This document shows, piece by piece, positions 1-8,443 of a stretch of DNA of 64,000 nt (its first letter is position 1; each line of letters opens with the position of its first letter). Below the pieces are notes generated by a model. It ran no database searches and was not told where the DNA came from. It saw nothing but the letters and a program-made list of their open reading frames with translations. The position numbers were made by a program, and so were the translations under genes. Location of the stretch: positions 186,001 through 250,000 of the forward strand of contig NZ_JAUMKB010000001.1 of NCBI RefSeq assembly GCF_030519375.1, in the 5' to 3' direction. The DNA is from Mucilaginibacter tolerans. GTDB taxonomy: Bacteria > Bacteroidota > Bacteroidia > Sphingobacteriales > Sphingobacteriaceae.

Positions 1-25
1 TTATGGGTAAGGTAACGCTGTTATC

Positions 26-421
26 TTACCCATTTTTCTTTTTACCCATAGCAATTACCTCATTCTCCTGCATACGCAGCAAAACGATCCTGGTGATCAT
101 ATCCACCGGAAGGGGTTCATCCAGCTTAAAATGTAAGGTCATGCCTGAAATTTTGTAGCCTTTCAATTCTTCCTTAATCTGTTTAACAAGTTTACTGCTC
201 ATTGTGTATAGGCTGCAAGACTCTTTTGTTGTGCCGATACCCACCAGCATGTAGATCAGCTTAAAACAATGCACCTGATAGCTAAACACTTCCTGGGCAC
301 CGGGCGCTATAGATTTGATGATGTTGCGCAGCTCAGTTAAGCAAAGCCTGAATTCAGGCTGCTGCGTTAAAAGATAATCGTTGAACTCGTATGGCTTTGT
401 TGTCTTTTCAGCCTTGCTCAT
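26..421 (-). CDS. DUF1801 (YdhG-like) family protein
   Basis: A 131-residue cytosolic protein that I place in the DUF1801/YdhG family. The second half is the most typical: a Cys-Ser-Leu-Tyr strand, then 'MSSKLVKQIKEELKGYK' and 'LDEPLPVDMITRIVLLRMQEN', which follows the usual DUF1801 pattern of a helix, a conserved GYK and a C-terminal helix ending near REN. The usual central 'YGMPxFK' motif is altered to 'YQVHCFK'. Biochemical function of the family is not settled; iron-handling has been proposed for YdhG. It is divergent from the LacI gene with about 110 bases between. A second, more distant DUF1801 protein lies at 45417-45845. Confidence 0.75.
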   Translation of the reverse strand: MSKAEKTTKPYEFNDYLLTQQPEFRLCLTELRNIIKSIAPGAQEVFSYQVHCFKLIYMLVGIGTTKESCSLYTMSSKLVKQIKEELKGYKISGMTLHFKLDEPLPVDMITRIVLLRMQENEVIAMGKKKNG

Positions 422-532
422 ATTAAGTTGGTTTAAACTAAAATAATCAAAATTTACTGACCTATTGGTATTATTTTACAGGGAGTTGTATAGTTTATCT
501 CAATAAACATTTATTTTTAGGGCCTGCAGCCT

Positions 533-1615
533 ATGAAAAAAGCCAGTGTAAGAATAAAAGATATTGCCCTAAAGGCGGGTGTATCTACCGGTACGGTGGA
601 CCGTGTGCTGCATAATCGCGGTCGCGTGGCTCCTGATGTGGAGAAGCGCGTATTGGACATATTAGCTGAAGTAAACTATCAGCCAAATCTTATTGCCCGG
701 GCGTTGGGATCAAAAAAAGTATACCGTATTGCAGCACTTGTCCCCGACCCTGCATGTGATTTCTATTGGCGCCAACCACAACAAGGAATCGAAAAGGCTG
801 AAGCCGGCCTAAAACAATATGGGGTACATGTAAACCAATACATCTTTAATCCATATGATGTATCGTCGTTTATTGAACAAGCCAAAAAAATAACTGAAGC
901 CGGCCCTGACGGTATATTCCTTTCGCCTATTTTTTATCATGACACCCTGCCATTCTTTATAGAGTGGAAGAATAAGGATATTCCATTCGTACTGTTCAAT
1001 ACCCATATTGCTGAATCGGGGGCATTAAGTTATGTGGGACAGGATTCATACCAGAGCGGTTTATTGGCTGGTAAACTTATTCATTACGGGCAACCGCAGC
1101 CATGCTCCATATTGATACTTCATATTGATGAGGAAATAAAGAATGCCGCCCACCTGGCAAAAAAAGAGGAAGGCATACGCGACTATTATAAAGAAAACGA
1201 TCCTGAGCAAGCTTATAAGATAATCACAGCAGAGTTAAGTCACCCTGATCAGCCAGGATTTGCTGAACATCTGTACCGGATTATTGACAGTGAGCCGTAT
1301 CTGCGGGGTATTTATGTCACTACATCTAAATCTTATGAAATAGCGGCTTGTCTTGCTCAGAGAAAAATAAATCGTATCAAACTGGTTGGTTATGATCTGC
1401 TTCCAGAAAACATAAATCATCTGAACAGCGGCGGCATCAGTTTCCTGATTAACCAAAACCCCAAAGGGCAGGGTTATTGGGGTATCCAACAATTAGTGAA
1501 CCACCTTGTGTTTAAAAAAGAAGTCTCTGCGCTGAAATATCTTCCGCTCGATATAGTGACTAAAGAAAATGCATCCTACTATATCAGCGATGAACTAATT
1601 CATAACGATCATTAA
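533..1615 (+). CDS. LacI family transcriptional regulator
   Basis: A 360-residue DNA-binding regulator. Residues about 6-30 form the LacI helix-turn-helix ('IKDIALKAGVSTGTVDRVL'), followed by the hinge region ('YQPNLIARAL') near residues 50-58. The remainder is a periplasmic-binding-protein-type sensor domain of the kind that binds sugars. The variant 'TVDRVLHNRG' recognition helix is common in Bacteroidota LacI proteins. No sugar-use gene lies directly beside it in this window, so its targets are probably elsewhere. It is a single gene, convergent with the Rieske operon. The ligand cannot be told from sequence. Confidence 0.9.
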   Translation: MKKASVRIKDIALKAGVSTGTVDRVLHNRGRVAPDVEKRVLDILAEVNYQPNLIARALGSKKVYRIAALVPDPACDFYWRQPQQGIEKAEAGLKQYGVHVNQYIFNPYDVSSFIEQAKKITEAGPDGIFLSPIFYHDTLPFFIEWKNKDIPFVLFNTHIAESGALSYVGQDSYQSGLLAGKLIHYGQPQPCSILILHIDEEIKNAAHLAKKEEGIRDYYKENDPEQAYKIITAELSHPDQPGFAEHLYRIIDSEPYLRGIYVTTSKSYEIAACLAQRKINRIKLVGYDLLPENINHLNSGGISFLINQNPKGQGYWGIQQLVNHLVFKKEVSALKYLPLDIVTKENASYYISDELIHNDH

Positions 1616-1625
1616 CAGAGCGCAT

Positions 1626-1655
1626 AAAAAAAACCGGATGCTCAAGAGCACCCGG
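1626..1655 (-). terminator. Intrinsic terminator of the sigma/Rieske operon
   Basis: Read on the minus strand, a 10-bp stem (CCGGGTGCTC with GAGCATCCGG, one G-U pair) is followed directly by eight T. It lies 31 bases beyond the Rieske stop and closes the minus-strand operon that starts with the ECF sigma gene. Confidence 0.8.
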
Positions 1656-1685
1656 CCATTCCACAAATCAATCCAAACAAAAATA

Positions 1686-2135
1686 TTATGCTGAAACGGT
1701 TAATGTACTTCCGCTGATCGTTACGGTATATTTTTGCAAAGGCAAAGCTGCGGGGCCTTGCACTACTGCACCTGTTTTACTAAACTCGCTGCCATGGGCC
1801 GGACAAATAAATATACCCTGACCAGCATTATATCCTATGCTATTACCCTGATGGGTGCAGGCTACCTGTACAGCCGTGAATGCTGCAGCGGTATTCCCGT
1901 CTGCGATTCGCACTAAAATAACCCCATCCTGCGTAGTTGAGTCTCCTATATTCGGCAGCTGGCTACTCAAATCAACGTTGAATAAGTTTCCAGTACCCTT
2001 AGCAGGTGGTGGAGTGTTTCCACCCGTTGAAGGACCGGGATTACTTGATTTACCCCCACAAGATACTAATGAACAGCCGGTACATACAGCTACCAGCCCA
2101 ATTCCAAGTTTTGATAAAAATTCCTGACGCTCCAT
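1686..2135 (-). CDS. Rieske [2Fe-2S] lipoprotein
   Basis: A 149-residue protein with a lipoprotein-like signal (hydrophobic residues 8-25, Cys 21 or 26 as possible lipidation sites), a Gly/Pro/Asn-rich linker (27-50) and a Rieske domain. The cluster ligands are all present: C93-T-H95 and C111-P-A-H114. It would be held in the cell envelope and pass single electrons. It is short, and no cytochrome b or oxygenase partner lies nearby, so it is not a bc1 or dioxygenase subunit by context. It is the last gene of the five-gene minus operon, 3 bases after the DUF5777 gene. The partner is unknown. Confidence 0.85.
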   Translation of the reverse strand: MERQEFLSKLGIGLVAVCTGCSLVSCGGKSSNPGPSTGGNTPPPAKGTGNLFNVDLSSQLPNIGDSTTQDGVILVRIADGNTAAAFTAVQVACTHQGNSIGYNAGQGIFICPAHGSEFSKTGAVVQGPAALPLQKYTVTISGSTLTVSA

Positions 2136-2138
2136 AAA

Positions 2139-3080
2139 TTATTTATTATCCTTCCATTTTTCATGGTGATTAAAATCGAACATTCTTGATATAGTAAAGC
2201 CAATGCGGAATTGCCCTCTTCCATAATCTGACTGCGTATTACTTAGAGAATTGATCTCTGAAACTGCCCTTGAATTAGTGATGTTTAAAGTAAACACATG
2301 CCCTCCGGTTTCTACCTCAATACCAAAGCCTAATGGGTCGGGGAATCCATTGTTAGTTCTAAAGCTGGAGAATGGATGTTCATAATCAACCAACAGGCTC
2401 ATATGTTTGGTTACTTTGTAGCGTAATGCTCCGGATAAAGCAAAAAACCCTTTATCATTTCCTAATATATCCGGTATAGCGGTATTACTATATACATATA
2501 CCGGCGATACCTGCAACGATAATGCAGATGTAAATTTACGTGAAATTATGGCTTGCCCTAAGTAAGAATTCCGTGCGCCATAGCTGGTAAAGCTCCCATA
2601 AGGCCTTACACCATACTCACCCAAAAAGGTGATGGCAATTGGCGAGCTATCATCCATTTTTTGATGCAATACGGCATACTTCATTCCGAATTCTATCAGC
2701 CCCCCTATGGTATTCCGCCCAAAATCAATATTCAAATTGTCCGACAGGCCATATTCAAAACCTATATAAACGTCGCTCACAGCGTCAAGACCGATTAAAG
2801 TTCTTCCTCCGCCGGCCGGGGTACCAATATCGCCAAAACGGTGTATAACCAGGAAGTTTAAGTTGTTCCTTTTCACCGTAGTGGTTGTGGGCGATAAGAT
2901 GAGACGGGTTGCCTTAAATGCGCCGATAACGTTCTGATGCTTATCATCCTGGCTCATGGAATTCAGTAATGAATCAGTTGAGGAGGGATTCCCACCCGAT
3001 TTTTTGGTGGTATCGGTTTGCTGCGCTTTCAGTCCGGCGGCGAGGGTTATAAATGTCAATGCAATCATTATTTTTTTCAT
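2139..3080 (-). CDS. DUF5777 family outer-membrane beta-barrel protein
   Basis: 313 residues with a cleavable signal peptide (about 1-20, ending GLKAQ). The body alternates aromatic and polar residues as in an outer-membrane barrel. The segment 'HRFGDIGTPAGGG' and the following 'GLDAVSDVYIGFEYGLSDN' are what I recognise as DUF5777. Family function is unknown; members often sit next to YceI and cytochrome or Rieske genes. Here it lies 11 bases after YceI and 3 bases before the Rieske gene, so the three products probably act together in the envelope. Confidence 0.8.
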   Translation of the reverse strand: MKKIMIALTFITLAAGLKAQQTDTTKKSGGNPSSTDSLLNSMSQDDKHQNVIGAFKATRLILSPTTTTVKRNNLNFLVIHRFGDIGTPAGGGRTLIGLDAVSDVYIGFEYGLSDNLNIDFGRNTIGGLIEFGMKYAVLHQKMDDSSPIAITFLGEYGVRPYGSFTSYGARNSYLGQAIISRKFTSALSLQVSPVYVYSNTAIPDILGNDKGFFALSGALRYKVTKHMSLLVDYEHPFSSFRTNNGFPDPLGFGIEVETGGHVFTLNITNSRAVSEINSLSNTQSDYGRGQFRIGFTISRMFDFNHHEKWKDNK

Positions 3081-3091
3081 GACAAGAGTGG

Positions 3092-3652
3092 TTATTTTGA
3101 GGGATTATTGTTCTTTAATGTTGTATAGGTTGCGGACACTCTGATCCGTATACTCTCCGCTATGTGATGAAACACAATCTGTGGAATATCAATATGGTGA
3201 TCGGCACACTTAACCATAAATTCTGAAGTCATAGTAACTACGCCGCCACTTACCTTAAGGTTGCCTGTAATGGTGCGCGGTTGTGTAACTCCGTGAACCT
3301 GAAAATCGCCTGTAACGGTTACCGGATAAGTGCCATCTTTAGATACATCGATACGTTCCTGTATCTTGCCTTTAAAGGTGGCTTTCGGAAACTTATCACT
3401 TTCGATATAGTTCTCGTTAAAGTGCTCTTCCATTAATGCTTTCGGAAAATGGAAGCTGCGAATTGGGATGCTGAATTCGAGCTCACCTGTGCCGGGGTTA
3501 TAAACCGATACTCCCGTGGTTGTATTAGCCTCGATATCTTCTATCGGTGCGCTTGAGAATAGGTTAACTTTAACATTTTTACAGACATAGATATCCTGTC
3601 CCGCCTGGTGTACCGTCACCCAGGCGAGTAAAATAATTAAGATATGTTTCAT
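3092..3652 (-). CDS. YceI family periplasmic protein
   Basis: 186 residues with a signal peptide (about 1-17). The YceI lipocalin-like fold is visible from the pattern 'FSSAPIEDIEANTT', 'SIPIRSFHFPKALMEEHFNENYIES', 'FPKATFKGKI' and 'VTGDFQVHGVTQPRTI'; these are the conserved strands and loop of the family, quoted here as separate pieces. YceI proteins bind long hydrophobic, isoprenoid-type molecules. It is translated 1 base after the membrane-anchored barrel gene and precedes DUF5777. It is a distant paralogue of the YceI at 59177-59746. Confidence 0.88.
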   Translation of the reverse strand: MKHILIILLAWVTVHQAGQDIYVCKNVKVNLFSSAPIEDIEANTTTGVSVYNPGTGELEFSIPIRSFHFPKALMEEHFNENYIESDKFPKATFKGKIQERIDVSKDGTYPVTVTGDFQVHGVTQPRTITGNLKVSGGVVTMTSEFMVKCADHHIDIPQIVFHHIAESIRIRVSATYTTLKNNNPSK

Positions 3653-3653
3653 T

Positions 3654-5123
3654 TTATTTTGGTTTTGAAGGCGTATTGATGTTCCAGTTTATACCCACTG
3701 CCACTCCCGTTGATTGAAGTCTCACCTGACTTGCTCCTACATCTGATAATGGCACTTTGGTGTACGGTTGTACCGTTATACCAAATTTCGAGTTGATTTG
3801 ATGGGTATACGTTGCATCAATATTTAGTACACTTAAGATATTTTTGTTTTTGTTAATCACGGTATAATGCAAAGGCCCGGCATTGTTGCTACTGCCATAG
3901 CCATAGTTGTCCGTAGTACTACTACCATAATTAAACTGGTAATCTTCGCGTAGCATAAAGTATGACGACAGACCAGTACCGATGGTAATAGAATTGGCCC
4001 TTTGATGGTATACCTGGTAATTAACATTGAGCGGTATATCCAGCATACGGCAATTGGCGTTTACACTGCTTGGATTTGTCGTGAACTTATACGAGGTGTG
4101 ATAGTTATTAAAGTTTGTCAAGTAGGGTTTAATGTCATACTGAGCACCGGTACTGATGGTCCACTTTTTGAAAGTGGCGGAGAACATGGCACCGAAGTTA
4201 CCGCCAACTTTTGTTTGCTGGAACGATGAGTTTACACCATTCAAATCAGAGGAAGCCAGGACGCTAAAAGCGAATACCGGTCTGCTGCCTAAGGTTTGGC
4301 GTTTAATAGTTTTAGTGGTTGTATTGGCAGCTATCGCTTTCTGACCTGCATCAGCTTTAGCATCGGCGTTACCTAATGCTGTTTTGTCGTCTGCTTTGGC
4401 AGCATTGTTCCCATTGTTCGCTAAAGCGTCAACCTTTTGATTTGATTGATCATCAGCCGTACCTAATGCTGTTTTATCACCCTTGTCTGCTGGTTTGCCC
4501 TTATTTGCTAAAACATCAGCCTTTTGACCAGTTTTACCATCGGCCGCACTTGATGGTGTTTTATTATCGGGAATGTCTGATGATATCTTTTTATCGGCTT
4601 TGTTATTTGCAATATTCTCAGCTAAAACAGGTTGTTGGTTATTGGTATTCAGGCTTTGATTACCAGTACTACGGCGACCCTTCCCCGAAGATAAGGGAAA
4701 GAACGTTTTGCCACTTTCCGCGCGACTCTTCTTAGCAGACGTGGTGGTGGCATATTGGGCAGATTGTGTTTGCTGTTTGCCGCTATCTGCCGCTTGCCGG
4801 GTAAGTTCGCCGCTAGTACCGGTATTACCTTTTGCCTTATCAATAGCTTCGCGTTTAACTGGGTGCTTAACGGCTATCTGATCTTTCTTTTCCGGCTTTG
4901 TCTCATTGGTCTTGAAAAACAGGTACCCTAAAAATATCAATAACATTGCTGCAATGCTGCCTGCAATAGGCAGCCAAAAAACAATAGCAGAGCGTTTGTT
5001 GCTTTTATCAAGCATTTGCTCCATAGCATCCCAATCGGCATCGCGGAATGCTGCTTCGTTGACCGGATCTTCCAGCCCCTTTTTAAATAAACCGTCTAAT
5101 TTGTCTTCCTTTTCGGTGTTCAT
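3654..5123 (-). CDS. Membrane-anchored protein with C-terminal beta-barrel domain, probable anti-sigma partner
   Basis: 489 residues in three parts. Residues 1-45 are cytosolic and acidic, beginning 'MNTEKEDKLDGLFKKGLEDP', the usual start of Bacteroidota proteins encoded after ECF sigma genes. Residues 46-70 form one membrane helix. Residues 71-275 are a low-complexity Lys/Asp/Ala/Asn linker with a duplicated block (199-224 and 228-253, both ending DKTALGxAD). Residues about 280-489 look like an outer-membrane-type beta-barrel. It lies 6 bases after the sigma gene. The anti-sigma role is inferred from position and topology; no known anti-sigma motif is obvious. Confidence 0.7.
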   Translation of the reverse strand: MNTEKEDKLDGLFKKGLEDPVNEAAFRDADWDAMEQMLDKSNKRSAIVFWLPIAGSIAAMLLIFLGYLFFKTNETKPEKKDQIAVKHPVKREAIDKAKGNTGTSGELTRQAADSGKQQTQSAQYATTTSAKKSRAESGKTFFPLSSGKGRRSTGNQSLNTNNQQPVLAENIANNKADKKISSDIPDNKTPSSAADGKTGQKADVLANKGKPADKGDKTALGTADDQSNQKVDALANNGNNAAKADDKTALGNADAKADAGQKAIAANTTTKTIKRQTLGSRPVFAFSVLASSDLNGVNSSFQQTKVGGNFGAMFSATFKKWTISTGAQYDIKPYLTNFNNYHTSYKFTTNPSSVNANCRMLDIPLNVNYQVYHQRANSITIGTGLSSYFMLREDYQFNYGSSTTDNYGYGSSNNAGPLHYTVINKNKNILSVLNIDATYTHQINSKFGITVQPYTKVPLSDVGASQVRLQSTGVAVGINWNINTPSKPK

Positions 5124-5129
5124 CCCGTT

Positions 5130-5765
5130 TTAAATATTTTTCCTGATAAACAGATTATGTAAGTCGACCTTATTAATGGCTACACTTGGTGAATAATCCA
5201 TTCCTTTATTATAATTGGTATTGTTGGCTTTGCTATCAGCCTCCAATATCATTTGTTTTAATTTTTGCCTGGCTTTATGCAGATTTGACTTGGATGTGCC
5301 GGATGATATTTCCAGCATTTTGCCAATCTCTTCGTGCGTATAGCCTTCTATAGCATAAAGGTTAAATACCGTGCGATACGCATTCGGCAATCGTTGTACC
5401 ATTGCTAAAAGGTCTTCATAGTTCAGCTTACGATCGGGCAGTTCACCATCCGTCATATTTTCGGCCTTATCCAGATCATCGGCATAAGCCATTTTCAGAT
5501 TGGCACGATAATAATCGATGGAAACATTTGTCATGATTTTACCCAGCCATGCCTTGAACGGGCGCGTAGTATCGTAAGTATCAATACGGGTGAAGACTTT
5601 GAAGAACCCCTGATTCATTACCTCGGCAGCTTCATCGCGGTTGTTGGCGTAGCGCAGGCATATCCCCATAGAAAAGCCGTAAAATGCCTTATACAGCATT
5701 TTCTGACTTCCCCTATCCTTCCTAATACAGCCCCCGATTAGTTGATGTAACTCTTCTTCGCCCAT
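5130..5765 (-). CDS. ECF RNA polymerase sigma factor
   Basis: 211 residues. Region 2 is at about 22-95 ('YANNRDEAAEVMNQGFFKVF', 'PFKAWLGKIMTNVSIDYYR') and region 4 at about 120-170 ('LPNAYRTVFNLYAIEGYTHE', then EIGKMLEISSGTSKSNLHKAR), so both promoter-binding domains are present. A tail of about 35 residues after region 4 is unusual. It is the first gene of the minus operon, and 256 AT-rich bases separate it from the divergent polysaccharide cluster. By analogy with other ECF factors it probably controls its own operon. Confidence 0.93.
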   Translation of the reverse strand: MGEEELHQLIGGCIRKDRGSQKMLYKAFYGFSMGICLRYANNRDEAAEVMNQGFFKVFTRIDTYDTTRPFKAWLGKIMTNVSIDYYRANLKMAYADDLDKAENMTDGELPDRKLNYEDLLAMVQRLPNAYRTVFNLYAIEGYTHEEIGKMLEISSGTSKSNLHKARQKLKQMILEADSKANNTNYNKGMDYSPSVAINKVDLHNLFIRKNI

Positions 5766-5931
5766 CCGGTAACCCTTTAGTTTTATTAATTTTTAACCTT
5801 ATCTGACTCTAAACACGTTGTTCAGTCAAGAAAGGTTGCCTCCGTTTATTATTAAATTGTATTTAAAATTACAAATAATTGAAAATCAATATATTGTTTT
5901 AAATATTAAAAGATACTTTTTTAATATTTAC

Positions 5932-5947
5932 TGGCAGCAGCGCTGCA
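5932..5947 (+). promoter_or_regulatory. Sigma-54-like -24/-12 motif before the polysaccharide cluster
   Basis: TGGCAGCAGCGCTGCA has GG and GC separated by exactly 10 bases, as sigma-54 promoters require, with TGGCA at -24 and TGCA at -12. It lies 75 bases before the first glycosyltransferase start. The core is also a GC palindrome, so the match could be chance. No sigma-54 activator gene is in the window. Confidence 0.35.
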
Positions 5948-6021
5948 GCCGCATAAATTTAAGCAATCAGGCAACCATTCATTCCATTTAGCCGTGATAT
6001 TATTACCAAGCGTATCAATCT

Positions 6022-6822
6022 ATGGTTCCTGTTTCTGTTGTTATTATTACTAAAAACGAGGCTGAGATGATTGCCTCCTGCATCAGTGCGGCCCAATTAA
6101 TTACCGATGATATCATTATTGCCGATAACGGCAGTACAGACGATACCGCTGCCATAGCATTAAAATATGGCTGCCGGGTTTACCATGACCATTGGGATAA
6201 TTATGGCATTAACAAAAACAAAGGCATTGCCCGGGCAAAATATAACTGGATATTAAGCATTGATGCCGATGAGATAGTGGACAAAGAACTAGCAACCGCA
6301 ATACATCAGTTATCCTTAAATGATCCTTGCACTGTTTACGATATAAAATTCAGGTCATACTATGGCAAAAAACTGATACGCTTTGGCAGCTGGGGCCGCG
6401 ACCACCATATCCGCTTGTTTAACCGAACCAAAGTAAAATGGTCGGCATCTCCGGTACATGAAACGCTGCTACTGCCAAAAAACGTCATCATAAAAAGACT
6501 GGAGGGCCATTTGCACCATTACTCTGCAAAAGATTCAGCGGAGTTTATGAGCAAGGCTGATCAATATGCCAGGTTAAGTGCCGCCAAATATTTGATGAGC
6601 AATAAAAAACCGACCTTCATTAAGCTGCATATTGCACCGTTGTTCCATTTCGTTAAAAACTATATTGTATTTTTAGGCATACTGGACGGTAAAGACGGAT
6701 GGAACATTGCCTGGATGATATCGAAACATACCCGTCGTAAATATCAGTTGCTGAAAGACCAGCCAGGGCATATGTATGATGAAGAAACAAAAAGGAAAGA
6801 TGATCTGGTGGTGGAGTATTAA
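6022..6822 (+). CDS. Glycosyltransferase family 2 (WaaE/KdtX-like)
   Basis: 266-residue GT-A enzyme that would transfer a sugar from a nucleotide donor at the inner membrane. The nucleotide-binding strand is residues 3-12 (PVSVVIITKN), followed by 'ADNGSTDDT' (34-42) and the metal-binding DAD at 81-83 in 'SIDADE'. The pattern 'RDHHIRLFNR' and a late His-rich 'HLHHYS' are typical of the small lipopolysaccharide-core-type GT2 group. It is the first gene of the plus-strand polysaccharide cluster. Donor and acceptor are not predictable. Confidence 0.88.
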   Translation: MVPVSVVIITKNEAEMIASCISAAQLITDDIIIADNGSTDDTAAIALKYGCRVYHDHWDNYGINKNKGIARAKYNWILSIDADEIVDKELATAIHQLSLNDPCTVYDIKFRSYYGKKLIRFGSWGRDHHIRLFNRTKVKWSASPVHETLLLPKNVIIKRLEGHLHHYSAKDSAEFMSKADQYARLSAAKYLMSNKKPTFIKLHIAPLFHFVKNYIVFLGILDGKDGWNIAWMISKHTRRKYQLLKDQPGHMYDEETKRKDDLVVEY

Positions 6823-6849
6823 GCCCTAAGTCGAAAGTCTTACGTCATA

Positions 6850-8259
6850 ATGAGAAGAGCTCTTATAAAAAATCTTTCGGCCAATACCTTACAGCTTATC
6901 ATTAACCAGTTAGCGGGGCTCATTATCTTTTACATTATTTCCAAAGGACTGGACAAAGACAGTTTTGGTGAGATCAACCTGGCATTGGCACTGATGCTGG
7001 CTGGATTCAACATCCTCTCATTTGGTATTGATCAGATCGCAGTTCGAAAACTGGCATCCGGTGAAAATCCCCAAAATATCCTTCCGGTTTATTTATGCCA
7101 TGTATTGATTACAGGCTTTGCTTTTTACCTGTTGCTATTTTTGGGGCGGTTCATGTTCACTTCATTAAGCGCTTATGATGTGATCTTATTCATCGGTGCA
7201 GGCAAACTGATGATCTATTTTTCGACGCCATTTAAACAATCGGCTATTGGTTTGGAGCGGTTTAAACTATTGGCAGGCATTTCGATAGTTTCGAATTTGG
7301 TACGGGCGATTGGTTTAATAACGCTGGCTTGTCTGCATCAGATTACATTAATCAATGTGATCATCATATTTATTGGAGGGGACATACTGGAACTGACCGT
7401 CGGGACTTGTCTTTTCGCATTAAACACAACTTTCCCTATCAGTATCCAATGGAATAAAAACCGATATACAGCTTTAATAAAAGAATCGTTGCCGCAATTC
7501 GGGGTAACCATCATCACCTCTGCATTAGCGCGGTTCGACTGGATATTTATTGGTTTGGCATTATCGGCAGCGAAATTGGCTGAATATAGTTTTGCCTACA
7601 AAGTTTTTGAATTATCTACCATGCCGCTGCTGGCAATAGCTCCGCTACTGATTCCCTGGTTTACGCGTTTATTTAAGGACGGTAATCAGCCTGACACAGA
7701 GCGCCTGAAGTTTCTTGTGAGGATAGAAATGGTGATTGCTGCCTTTACTATTGTATTGATCAATGTTTGCTGGGCGCCGGTGATAGATCATATTACCGAT
7801 GGAAAATATGGCGGTGTGAACGTGCTCACCATATTTATGCTGACGTTATGTATCCCCTTACAATACCTCACCAACTTTTTATGGACCATCAACTTTGCAA
7901 AGGGACGGTTAAAGATGATCTTTCATGCGTTTGTAATTACATTGATCGTCAATGTGATTGGCGATCTAATATTAATCCCCATCTTCAAAAATGAAGGCGC
8001 TGCCTTTGCTTACCTGGCCGGGTATATTGCGCAAACTGCGTTTTATATTTATAAGAATGATTTGAAAGAGCTAAGCAGGGCCCTTTACACTTGTATTATT
8101 TGTACCGCTTGTGCGTGTGTTAGCTTTTGGGGTGCGAAGTACTTGTTCACTACTAACTGGATTGCGGTAGCTGGAAGTGTTTTAATTTATGCTGTATTGC
8201 TATTAGCGACCAGACAAGTGAGGTTAACAGACAAGGATAAGATACTTGGAATGACGTAG
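6850..8259 (+). CDS. Wzx-type oligosaccharide flippase
   Basis: 469 residues with about 12-14 hydrophobic helices throughout and short polar loops, the layout of the MATE/MOP flippases that move lipid-linked repeat units across the inner membrane. The start 'MRRALIKNLSANTLQLIINQ' (basic N-terminus before the first helix) and 'GLDKDSFGEINLALAL' match polysaccharide export flippases. It lies 27 bases after the GT2 gene and is followed by the polymerase candidate, the usual Wzx-Wzy order. Confidence 0.9.
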   Translation: MRRALIKNLSANTLQLIINQLAGLIIFYIISKGLDKDSFGEINLALALMLAGFNILSFGIDQIAVRKLASGENPQNILPVYLCHVLITGFAFYLLLFLGRFMFTSLSAYDVILFIGAGKLMIYFSTPFKQSAIGLERFKLLAGISIVSNLVRAIGLITLACLHQITLINVIIIFIGGDILELTVGTCLFALNTTFPISIQWNKNRYTALIKESLPQFGVTIITSALARFDWIFIGLALSAAKLAEYSFAYKVFELSTMPLLAIAPLLIPWFTRLFKDGNQPDTERLKFLVRIEMVIAAFTIVLINVCWAPVIDHITDGKYGGVNVLTIFMLTLCIPLQYLTNFLWTINFAKGRLKMIFHAFVITLIVNVIGDLILIPIFKNEGAAFAYLAGYIAQTAFYIYKNDLKELSRALYTCIICTACACVSFWGAKYLFTTNWIAVAGSVLIYAVLLLATRQVRLTDKDKILGMT

Positions 8260-8443
8260 TTTACGTGTTTCATATGCTAGCCTCACCCCACCGGCGCTAC
8301 GCTAACTCGCTGTTCAAAGTCCCTGACTTCGGACAGCAATTCAAAGCAACAATTCACAACGGAATAAATATTCTGTTTTCCTTCCCTCATCAGGCAACCG
8401 TTACACTTAACAGGGCGTAATTCTTTTAAAAAGGAACCACCCG

